NCBI GenBank assembly: GCA_027858355.1 | Contig: JAQICW010000528.1 | Span: forward strand, 1-6,427 | DNA length: 6,427 nt | Reading direction: 5' to 3' | Source: Desulfobacula sp. | GTDB lineage: Bacteria; Desulfobacterota; Desulfobacteria; Desulfobacterales; Desulfobacteraceae | In this document: positions 1 through 6,326 of the stretch, piece after piece | Layout: every line of letters starts with the position of its first letter | Numbering within the stretch: the first letter of the stretch is position 1 | The notes under the pieces: generated by a model | Database searches by the model: none | What the model was told of the DNA's origin: nothing | The model's input: only the letters and a program-made list of their open reading frames with translations | Translations under genes and position numbers: made by a program

Positions 1-165
1 GGAAAAATTTATAGATGTGATATCAATAATTTGTAATGTTCATCAACGTGGTATTGGAATGGTCCAAAAACCAAAGGAATGCTATTGTCTTTTATGAGGG
101 TAGTGTTTCATATAAACCCGTAATTAGAGCCTGATCGCAAACTCTGTGAGCCGTCCACTCATTAA

Positions 166-1332
166 TTAAATTGTACCCGACTGGTTATATTCCTTTATAC
201 TGATTGTAATTTTAAACAATATCGTTAAAATTAATAACCCAATGGCAGTCACTCCAGCCGATATGATCAATTCATGCAGGCTGGGTACATATTCTGTAAC
301 ATGGTGCAGGGCAGAAGGAATAAACCCGCCGGCAATCATACCAAGGCCCTTGTCAATCCAGGTCCCTACAAAAACAAGAACGCAGGAAAACGCCAGAACA
401 ATACTGTTTTTCCGGGTTTTTGGAATAATCAATAAAACAATGGCAAGTCCCATACAAAAAACAGAAGTCCACATCCAGGGGACCAGAACACCCTGTCCAT
501 GAAGACCCATGTAAAGGTATTTTATATGGTCCATGTGAGAAGGAATTCCTGAATAAAAAACCACAAAGACTTCACATATCAAAAAGAATACATTGGCAAT
601 CAATCCATAAGACACAATCAATGCAAGGGTTTGTATGGCTTCTTTGCCAGGATCGAATCGGGTCATTTTTCTGATAAACATACACAGTAAAATTAAAATA
701 GCTGGTCCTGCAGCAAATGCAGAAGCTAAAAACCTAGGTGCCAATACTGCTGTCAACCAGAATCCTCTGCCTGGCAGACCACAATAAATAAAGGCTGTGA
801 TCGTATGAATGGAAAACGCCATGGGAATCGACAGATAAATAAGGGGTTTGATCCAAAAAGGCGGGGTGATACCATTTCGTTCAGCCTCTAGAACATTCCA
901 TCCGATTATAATATTTAAGACAAGGTAACCAAACAATACATTACCATCCCAAAATACCATGGACCCGATTGTTGGATACAAAAAGACATTCAAAGCCCGC
1001 ATGGGTTGCCCCAAATGAACCAGAAGATAGAGCAGGCACATAACAAGGGAGGCCACAGCTAAGAATTCACCCAGAATGGTTATCTTCCCAAATTTTTTAT
1101 AATTATGCAGATAATAGGGCAGCACCAACATCACCCCCCCGGCTGCCACACCGACAAAATAGGTCATCTGGGCGGTATAAAACCCCCAGGACACATCCCG
1201 GCTTTGACCGGTAACCACTAAGCCATACTTGAGTTGATCTGCATAAAAAACTGCCCCAGCTCCTATTACCGCCACCAATCCCGCAATCCAAATCCAGTAA
1301 GCTCTATTCCCTTTCAGCGCCAGTTCCAGCAT
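166..1332 (-). CDS. dsrP: DsrP-like NrfD/PsrC-family membrane subunit (menaquinone-interacting)
   Basis: This is a polytopic inner-membrane protein of 388 residues with about ten hydrophobic helices (roughly 13-30, 54-72, 88-106, 130-148, 163-185, 200-222, 234-258, 285-303, 311-328 and 355-378). The start (MLELALKG), the SRDVSWGFY stretch near 44-52, VLPYYLHNYKKFGKI at 70-84, AERNG..PPFWIKPLIYLSIP at 150-170, LPGRGFWLTAVLAPRFLASAF at 186-206, FDPGKEAI at 226-233 and TWIDKGLG at 324-331 match my memory of DsrP from sulfate reducers. In that family DsrP exchanges electrons between the menaquinone pool and the DsrMKJO iron-sulfur/haem subunits during sulfite reduction. The length is normal. The ATG has a strong ribosome site. 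The usual partner dsrO is not upstream; a large regulator gene is, 69 bp away on the same strand. Some motif residues differ from my recollection of typical DsrP (H106 instead of Asp in the xLGQPMR motif), so a diverged paralogue with another partner is possible. The NrfD family is certain; DsrP itself is likely. Confidence 0.87.
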   Translation of the reverse strand: MLELALKGNRAYWIWIAGLVAVIGAGAVFYADQLKYGLVVTGQSRDVSWGFYTAQMTYFVGVAAGGVMLVLPYYLHNYKKFGKITILGEFLAVASLVMCLLYLLVHLGQPMRALNVFLYPTIGSMVFWDGNVLFGYLVLNIIIGWNVLEAERNGITPPFWIKPLIYLSIPMAFSIHTITAFIYCGLPGRGFWLTAVLAPRFLASAFAAGPAILILLCMFIRKMTRFDPGKEAIQTLALIVSYGLIANVFFLICEVFVVFYSGIPSHMDHIKYLYMGLHGQGVLVPWMWTSVFCMGLAIVLLIIPKTRKNSIVLAFSCVLVFVGTWIDKGLGMIAGGFIPSALHHVTEYVPSLHELIISAGVTAIGLLILTILFKITISIKEYNQSGTI

Positions 1333-1338
1333 ATATAG

Positions 1339-1344
1339 ACCTCC
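1339..1344 (-). promoter_or_regulatory. Shine-Dalgarno site of the dsrP-like gene
   Basis: The minus strand reads GGAGGT, six bases before the ATG that ends at 1332. It is a near-perfect anti-SD match and settles the start codon. It lies in the 69-bp gap after the regulator gene, so the dsrP-like gene can be translated independently even if it is co-transcribed with the regulator. I see no strong sigma70 promoter in this gap. Confidence 0.85.
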
Positions 1345-1401
1345 GATAATTTATTCATATTAATGGAAAATAATGTTTAAATCAGGATATAATACAGGGG
1401 A

Positions 1402-4400
1402 CTAAATTTTGACTAAATCGACCAACAATTCCTTTATGTCTTTACGAATCGGGCAATCCATATCTTCTGAAATTTTCTTATACCGATGAAAGATTTTGGT
1501 AACATTGGACATGTTCCCTGTTTTTGCATAAAAAATCATCAACCGTTTAAACGTGCTTTCATCATAGGCTTCAACCGCTAATATCTTCTTGGCAAACACT
1601 ATCGCATTTACAAAATCATCTTTATCTTCATACAAATCCACAATGATTTTGAGAACTTTAAGGTATTGGGCGATAAAATATTCTCTCTGCCGGATGCACC
1701 AATCCTCATAGAGGTCTTCTTTTAAAAATTCATCCCGGTATAAAGAATATGCTAATAGATATAGTTCAAGGGCTTTATCTGATTTATCGGCTTCTTTTTG
1801 ACCTAAAGCAGAAAATTCTGAAAATTGTTCAATATCAACACTGATTTTGGGCTTATTTGAAAGCCGGTACAACTCTTTTTTCCGCTCAATGTATGACGAA
1901 GGTGCCTTGGGTGATAAATTCGGCTCCAGCGTTTTTCGTAAAGCACTCATGGCCATATTAAACCGGCTGCTGGTTTTTTTCAAATCCTGATTTGGCCAAA
2001 GCATTTCTATAAGCACTTCACGCGGGATAAAGCCTTGGGGTCTGTTCGCGGCAAGATATTTTAAAATCATCAAGGCTTTGGTACTTTTCCATTCAGATAA
2101 AGGGAGTTCTCTATCTTTGACGGTTAATTTAAACTGTCCCAACAATGAAATATTTAATTGTGGCGTTTCTTTTATGAAATCCGTTTTAAATATGTTCTCC
2201 AGATATAATAAATGCTGTTTTGACAATCCTGCCGATTTAGATGAAGACTGTTTAACAAATGGAATCAGCCAGTTCTTCTCTTTTTTGATACACCGATCAT
2301 ACCTGTTCACCTCAGATAGAGACAAGGCCATTGTTAAATGATGGACTGCGTTGACCGGGTTTCCGGATTCAAGATGAGATCTTGAAGTGAAAAGGTGATT
2401 TTTAAACATATGATACCCTGCCCCGGTAAGTTTGGTTCTGGCGCTTTCAAGGGTTTCAAGGGCCTTTGAATGCTTCTTTTCAATCATCAGCAAGCTGGCC
2501 TGACTATTTTCAAGAATACCTTCAGTTAATGGAAGACCATACCCGTCTATAATATCAATGGCTTTGTGTAATATTTGTTTTGCAAGCTCAAATTTTCCCT
2601 GGGCCAGATAAACCTGATGCAGGCATTCCCAGGCATTGGCCATGCCCCAGCGGTTGCCTGGTTCTTCATATAGTTCAATACTAAGGTCAATGTATTCAAT
2701 GGCTTGATCATGCTTTCCAAGTCCAAGGTAGTTTTGAGCCCAGGCAAGGTAAATCCAGCCTTTTCGGCTGTCCAGAAGCGATATTTTTTCACAGATTTCA
2801 ATCCCTTTTTGCGCATATTCAATACCTGCATCAAAATGACCCAGGCAATAACTTGTGGCACTGAGTTGATAATAGATTAAAGGCAGGCAGGGATCAACAT
2901 TCAACTCAATGGATGATTTTAATAGTTTTTCATTTAGTTTTTGTGCTTGCTTGAACTCTCCATTGATATAGCGTGTATAAGAATATGATGTGTTAATCAG
3001 GACAGAGGATGCCTTGCGTTTAAAATCAGGCAAGGTTTCAATGACGTCCCATACCTCTTTATAATAGGTGGCTGCTGTTTCAAATTCACCTAAAACAGAA
3101 GATAGAAAGGTCAGGTAGGTCATGGCGATGATATAAGTTAGAGATGGTTTCTCCACATCATCCAATACCTGTTCCATGAGCAGCTTTGCCTCTTTTACAT
3201 AACCGGTAAAATAATATTGAAATCCAAGTTCAACCAGACATTTAATCATATTCTCTTTGGATTCTTGTTTTTTAAATAGCTTGTGAGCCCGTGTAAGCAA
3301 GATTCTTGCCTGCCTCGGGTTACCAAAGTATGTAAAGAGTTTTGCCTGGGCCAACAGCAATTGCGGATTTTCTTCAATAATTTTTTTGGGTATTTTTGTC
3401 AGGCATCGTTCAAGAAAATTAATTTTACCTTCGAGCAGAAAACGCATTTCATGGGTATCAATGAGCCGTATGGCTTGATCCCAGTCATGTCCCTCAATGA
3501 AGTGATGCAGGGCTGAAAATATATCGTTCTCTTCTGTTTTATGGGCTATGTTGCAATGCAGCTTAAAAATTTCTGATTTTGAAAACCTTTCATTGAGTTG
3601 GGTAATTAAAAAATCCCTGAACAAATGGTGTAGATAAAAAACAGAACCGGATTCATCCACTGGAAATATCATCAAGTGATCATCAATCATCTGCTTTAAA
3701 ATAATATCAGTATCATCGATATCAAATAGCTTGCTGCACTGTTGGGTATCGATTTCAGGCAGAAGAGCAGCCTTCATCATAAACGTTTTAATAGGGTCGG
3801 GCTGTGTATCAAAAATGGTTTCTTTCAAATAAGAAAAAATGGTATCCGGTGTTTTTCGAAATAATTCCAAATTGCCTGCAATGGCATCTGGTGACTTTTT
3901 CTTAAATGCATATCTCAGAAGAACGAGGCTGGCAGCCCACCCCCCGGTACTTGAATGGATGTCCTTTATTTGGGATTGTGTTAATCCAAGTGTCTGGGTA
4001 AAAAAAATTTTGACTTCTCCGGTTGTAAAGGACAGATCGTTTTCATTGAGTTCAATGAGTTTTCCACTGGCTCTGAGTGTTGATACTTTCAATTTTAAGT
4101 TTTTACGGCCAATGATGATCATATGAATATGCTCTGCCAAACGCTCAAGTATAAATTCAATCGCTTTGTTGATCTGATCATTGTCCTGAACCAGGTGGTA
4201 ATCATCCAAAACAAGCACTGCAGGTTTTGTTATTTTACGCTCAGCAAAAGCCAGCCATTCAAGCAGGGTATCTGTTGGCTTTTTAAGGCTCGTTTTAGGA
4301 ATGGGACCTGTCTTGGCAATTGGGTTTGTCCCGATTTCATTAGTTCCGATTTCATTAGTACCTGGGAAATGGTGCTGAACTGCTGAATATAGATAAGAAA

Positions 4401-4644
4401 TAAAGACCTGGAAATCTGTATCTTGTTCATCCAGTCGATACCAGACTGAAATAATATTCTGATGCGAAAGCGCATCCATCACAAGGGTGGTTTTCCCGTA
4501 TCCTGCGCCTGCTGTTATCGTCACCAAACTGTATTGAACGATATTTTCAAAAACCCGAATTAATCTTTCACGATGAAGGATATTATATCGTTTGGGTGTC
4601 TGAAGTTTTGAAACCAATATTTCCACAAGTATGATCCCATCCAT
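1402..4644 (-). CDS. MalT-like STAND ATPase transcriptional regulator with TPR region and C-terminal winged-helix/BTAD domain
   Basis: This is a very large (1080 aa) cytoplasmic signal-dependent transcription regulator. It opens with the MalT-type lead (KLQTP...RERLI, residues 13-29). The Walker A motif GAGYGKTT is at 46-53, Walker B (VLVLDDYH) at 143-150, a sensor-like IIIGR at 176-180, GGWAASL at 234-240 and YLHHLFRDFL at 337-346, all typical of MalT/LuxR-LAL ATPase modules. Residues about 425-800 are helical TPR-like repeats, expected to bind an effector or partner. The C-terminus carries no LuxR helix-turn-helix. It has an OmpR/SARP-type winged helix (about 829-930, with LKYLAANRPQGFIPREVLIEMLWP and SSRFNMAMSALRKTLEP) followed by a BTAD domain (about 935-1080). 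The ATG at 4644 has no clear ribosome site; GTG at 4626 or TTG at 4617 are alternative starts that would lose only six or nine residues. The gene has its own promoter and lies just before the dsrP-like gene, so local control of dsrP is a reasonable guess. The effector is unknown. Confidence 0.9.
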   Translation of the reverse strand: MDGIILVEILVSKLQTPKRYNILHRERLIRVFENIVQYSLVTITAGAGYGKTTLVMDALSHQNIISVWYRLDEQDTDFQVFISYLYSAVQHHFPGTNEIGTNEIGTNPIAKTGPIPKTSLKKPTDTLLEWLAFAERKITKPAVLVLDDYHLVQDNDQINKAIEFILERLAEHIHMIIIGRKNLKLKVSTLRASGKLIELNENDLSFTTGEVKIFFTQTLGLTQSQIKDIHSSTGGWAASLVLLRYAFKKKSPDAIAGNLELFRKTPDTIFSYLKETIFDTQPDPIKTFMMKAALLPEIDTQQCSKLFDIDDTDIILKQMIDDHLMIFPVDESGSVFYLHHLFRDFLITQLNERFSKSEIFKLHCNIAHKTEENDIFSALHHFIEGHDWDQAIRLIDTHEMRFLLEGKINFLERCLTKIPKKIIEENPQLLLAQAKLFTYFGNPRQARILLTRAHKLFKKQESKENMIKCLVELGFQYYFTGYVKEAKLLMEQVLDDVEKPSLTYIIAMTYLTFLSSVLGEFETAATYYKEVWDVIETLPDFKRKASSVLINTSYSYTRYINGEFKQAQKLNEKLLKSSIELNVDPCLPLIYYQLSATSYCLGHFDAGIEYAQKGIEICEKISLLDSRKGWIYLAWAQNYLGLGKHDQAIEYIDLSIELYEEPGNRWGMANAWECLHQVYLAQGKFELAKQILHKAIDIIDGYGLPLTEGILENSQASLLMIEKKHSKALETLESARTKLTGAGYHMFKNHLFTSRSHLESGNPVNAVHHLTMALSLSEVNRYDRCIKKEKNWLIPFVKQSSSKSAGLSKQHLLYLENIFKTDFIKETPQLNISLLGQFKLTVKDRELPLSEWKSTKALMILKYLAANRPQGFIPREVLIEMLWPNQDLKKTSSRFNMAMSALRKTLEPNLSPKAPSSYIERKKELYRLSNKPKISVDIEQFSEFSALGQKEADKSDKALELYLLAYSLYRDEFLKEDLYEDWCIRQREYFIAQYLKVLKIIVDLYEDKDDFVNAIVFAKKILAVEAYDESTFKRLMIFYAKTGNMSNVTKIFHRYKKISEDMDCPIRKDIKELLVDLVKI
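4318..4362 (-). repeat. 15-bp tandem repeat inside the regulator (Gly-Thr-Asn-Glu-Ile units)
   Basis: Two adjacent 15-bp units (4348-4362 and 4333-4347) differ at a single base and encode GTNEI twice. A third, degenerate unit (4318-4332) encodes GTNPI. The repeat keeps frame and sits at residues 95-109, between Walker A and Walker B, at the start of a low-complexity Thr/Pro/Lys stretch (to about residue 125) that looks like a surface loop. In-frame expansion or contraction by strand slippage would be tolerated here. Confidence 0.8.
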
Positions 4645-4677
4645 GATTGCAGTTAATTAGGGACTGCTTTTAATCAT

Positions 4678-4693
4678 GGGTTATAGACAACCC
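4678..4693. promoter_or_regulatory. Short inverted repeat overlapping the -10 box (possible operator)
   Basis: GGGTT (4678-4682) and AACCC (4689-4693) form a perfect 5-bp dyad with a 6-base centre. It covers the -10 element of the regulator's promoter and part of the spacer. No T-run follows on either strand, so it does not look like a terminator. The position would suit a repressor or autoregulatory site, but an arm of only five bases can arise by chance. Confidence 0.3.
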
Positions 4694-4708
4694 TTCACTT
4701 GTTTTCAA
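4680..4708 (-). promoter_or_regulatory. Sigma70-type promoter of the MalT-like regulator
   Basis: On the minus strand TTGAAA (4703-4708, five of six consensus bases) is followed after exactly 17 bases by TATAAC (4680-4685, five of six). Transcription would start near 4673, giving a leader of about 30 bases before the ATG at 4644. This is the best promoter match I found in the window, and it shows that the regulator need not depend on the thioesterase unit upstream. Confidence 0.6.
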
Positions 4709-4727
4709 GGAAATAAACAGTTTATAA

Positions 4728-4925
4728 TTATGGTTTCCGATATTTTATGAAAAGCTCTGCAACAACATGGAAGGCGCTAACTTCATGAATAGGATCAAGC
4801 AATTTATTTTTCTCCAGATATTGCCAGCGCGCCTCTTCCAGCAATTCCACATACCGGGCATGATTTACATGCCCGAAATGGTCAATATGATAACTGCGAA
4901 CGGTAAGATTAGTAATGGTTTTCAT
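4728..4925 (-). pseudogene. Truncated acyl-CoA thioesterase (hotdog fold, YbgC/FadM-like), N-terminal half only
   Basis: The 65 residues from MKTITNL to YRKP match the first half of the 4HBT/YbgC-type acyl-CoA thioesterases, which hydrolyse acyl-CoA to free acid and CoA. The signature D-x-F-G-H-V-N-H-A-R-Y (15-25) with the expected catalytic Asp15 is intact, as is ELLEEARW (27-34) and the first strand FHVVAELFIKYRKP. Family members are usually about 130-145 aa; here a TAA ends the frame where the next strands should begin. The other two frames downstream do not restore the missing half within the 83 bp before the next gene, so a deletion or recombination fits better than a point frameshift. 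The ATG at 4925 overlaps the end of the upstream gene by 17 bp, implying translational coupling. An in-frame ATG at 4967 would add 14 residues that do not resemble the family. It is unlikely to fold as an active enzyme. Confidence 0.75.
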
Positions 4926-5334
4926 CTTTGGTTCTCTTGGACATCGTATTTGCTGTATGATATCCATAAAGCATGGTGCAGGCTAACATATTGCTCTTTA
5001 TAAGAATCCAGACAGTTGAACTGCTGCCATTCATCATACCTATAAACGTAACAATGATCAAACCGGCGACTACGGGAAATGCCGTAAATAAGAGTATTGC
5101 CCTACGTTCAATTGGATGATTCGCCGCCCAGATTAAAAGACAAGTCCACCCAGCCATTAATGATGCAGCAATACCCATGACCAGCCGGGTTGAAAGATCA
5201 GGGTTCAAATTTGTAGTGCCTGTTACCAGCACAAAAACCGCCGGCCACAATAGGGCAATCGTCCAGAATGCATCAGCAACCGCCCCCACCCAGCAAATAG
5301 CCTTCAATAGTCTCAATTGTTTTTCATGTGTCAT
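4909..5334 (-). CDS. Four-helix integral membrane protein of unknown function
   Basis: This is a 141-residue protein with four predicted membrane helices (about 12-38, 49-71, 78-101 and 107-126), a short charged N-terminus (MTHEKQLRLLK) and a charged C-terminal tail (MSKRTKDENHY). Between helices 2 and 3 it has a conserved-looking NHPIERR loop, and helix 1 carries AVADAFWTIALLWPAVF. I recognise it only as a small conserved hypothetical membrane protein and assign no function. The start is secure because AAGGAGG lies five bases before the ATG. Its last 17 bp overlap the truncated thioesterase, so the two form a transcriptional unit. It is divergent from the AraC-type gene, across 254 bp. A weak promoter match lies upstream (TTGCCA at 5383-5388 and TATCAA at 5362-5367, minus strand, with a short 15-bp spacer). 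Confidence 0.8.
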   Translation of the reverse strand: MTHEKQLRLLKAICWVGAVADAFWTIALLWPAVFVLVTGTTNLNPDLSTRLVMGIAASLMAGWTCLLIWAANHPIERRAILLFTAFPVVAGLIIVTFIGMMNGSSSTVWILIKSNMLACTMLYGYHTANTMSKRTKDENHY

Positions 5335-5339
5335 GTTTT

Positions 5340-5346
5340 CCTCCTT
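5340..5346 (-). promoter_or_regulatory. Shine-Dalgarno site of the four-helix membrane protein
   Basis: The minus strand reads AAGGAGG, five bases before the ATG ending at 5334. It is a full-strength ribosome site and fixes the start of the membrane protein gene. Confidence 0.85.
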
Positions 5347-5437
5347 TTAAAGGTTAAAATTTTGATATTCAAATTGAAACACTGGCAAAAGGATATCTTC
5401 TTTAAAAAAAGAAGTCTTGATCGTTGGCACAAAAGAA

Positions 5438-5467
5438 TTGATCTTTTACGCAAATTTGTCCTAAAAT
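5438..5467 (+). promoter_or_regulatory. Candidate promoter of the AraC-type gene
   Basis: On the plus strand TTGATC (5438-5443, four of six consensus bases) and TAAAAT (5462-5467, five of six) are separated by 18 bases. Transcription would begin near 5474, leaving a leader of about 115 bases before the ATG at 5589. The match is moderate and the region is AT-rich, so this is only a candidate. Confidence 0.3.
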
Positions 5468-5588
5468 TACCAACATCTGTGGTAGTTCATATTCAGAATA
5501 TAAAGGTTGCAGCAGCAGTCATTTGCATCAAGGCTTTAATTCTGAAGGAGATGGGGATACCACAAATATTCATGGAGAATTTTACGAT

Positions 5589-6326
5589 ATGACATACCAA
5601 AGAACCAACACTGTTTCTATGGGGATGGTTAGAATATTAAAATCCTATGCACACTCTGTAGGTGCAGATTTTAACACCACTGCCAGGTCTCTGGAATTTG
5701 ATACAAAATTGTTAAAAAATGACGATACCAGAATAACCGCCCACCTGTTTGATGCCTTATGGCAAAAAATCATCCTATCAAGCAAGGACCAGACGCCCGG
5801 TTTAAATTTTGGTAAACAGATGACACATCTCTACCCGGGCGGCAGTCTGCTTTTTACGATGATGATCAATTGTGCCACCATTGGCGACGCGCTTAAAGTT
5901 TTCACTAGATACCACAAAATCATGGCTGATGTTATTCAACCCGTGGTTCAAATCGATAAGAACCAGACTGTTTTGTTCTGGGAGACACCGGATTTACTTA
6001 TTCAAAACCACACCACTTTGTCTGAAGCCCTGATTTGTGCATTTTATATGATTCTCGCCCATCTCTCCCGGGAGACGATCGTTCCTGTTCGTGTCTGTTT
6101 CGCCCATAAACAGCCAAAGGACATTTCAGTGTATAATAATTTCTTCCATGGCCCTGTAAGCTTTGGGTCAAACCAAAACGAATTGGTAATTCATACTATC
6201 GATCTTGATATTGACATTCATCTGGCGAATAAAGAGCTATTCAAAATCCTTGAAACCCATGCAATTAAATCCTCTGGCACAATTGATAAAAGTAGATTAT
6301 GGTCTAACCAATACCTTCGCCATTAA
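5589..6326 (+). pseudogene. AraC-family regulator, sensory domain only (C-terminal helix-turn-helix lost)
   Basis: Read from ATG 5589 this gives 245 residues. The family is the AraC regulators with an N-terminal Arabinose_bd-type ligand domain (PF12625-like), normally about 330-345 aa. The opening TVSMGMVRILKSYAHSVGAD, the middle LYPGGSLLFTMMINCATIGDALKVFTRYHKIMAD and the closing FFHGPVSFGSNQNELVIHTIDLD...ANKELFKILETHA are the usual landmarks of this domain. After ETHA (ending at base 6263) the sequence stops resembling the family: about 20 foreign residues precede a TAA, and the two AraC helix-turn-helix motifs are absent. It therefore should not bind DNA. ATG 5589 is preferred, with GGAG 11 bases upstream; an upstream in-frame TTG at 5523 adds 22 residues unlike the family. 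When intact it probably controlled the divergent membrane protein/thioesterase unit (inference from position). Confidence 0.8.

Larger units (their letters stand above)
5335..5588. other. Divergent intergenic region with several short palindromes
   Basis: These 254 bp separate the minus-strand membrane protein unit from the plus-strand AraC-type gene. I find no supportable gene in it. It holds short dyads: TTTGA/TCAAA at 5361-5373, overlapping TTCAA/TTGAA at 5368-5378, CTTCTTT/AAAGAAG at 5397-5414 with a 4-base loop, and ATATTC/GAATAT at 5489-5501. The first two fall on the weak minus-strand promoter candidate, and the last lies downstream of the plus-strand candidate. Any could be an operator for the divergent AraC protein, but AT-rich dyads of this size are common. 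Confidence 0.4.

Noticed and set aside
2..97. Plus-strand frame open from the left edge, ending at TGA 95-97 (31 residues, EKFIDVIS...).
   Set aside because: It could be the tail of a gene outside the window, but it is short, matches nothing I recognise, and chance open frames of this size are frequent.
100..165. Possible terminator downstream of the dsrP-like gene.
   Set aside because: Only 3-4 bp stems can be drawn and there is no T-run on the minus strand.
242..502. Plus-strand 86-residue frame inside the dsrP-like gene.
   Set aside because: It is the antisense shadow of a clearly recognised coding sequence.
1333..1401. Promoter for the dsrP-like gene within the 69-bp gap.
   Set aside because: TATTAT near 1390 resembles a -10 box, but no acceptable -35 lies 16-18 bases upstream; other pairs match only 4 of 6 in both boxes.
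2547..2861. Minus-strand 104-residue frame within the regulator.
   Set aside because: It is an out-of-frame shadow of the TPR region, with no ribosome site or family resemblance.
5397..5414. CTTCTTT/AAAGAAG hairpin as an intrinsic terminator.
   Set aside because: The stem is AT-rich, no T-run follows on either strand, and it lies upstream of both divergent genes.
5425..5443. TTGGCAC motif suggesting a sigma54 promoter.
   Set aside because: The -24 half matches, but no GC-containing -12 element lies at the required fixed distance; the nearest TTGA is two bases too far.
5317..5592. Plus-strand 91-residue frame across the divergent intergenic region.
   Set aside because: It overlaps the start and ribosome site of the membrane protein gene, has no ribosome site, and its composition is not protein-like.
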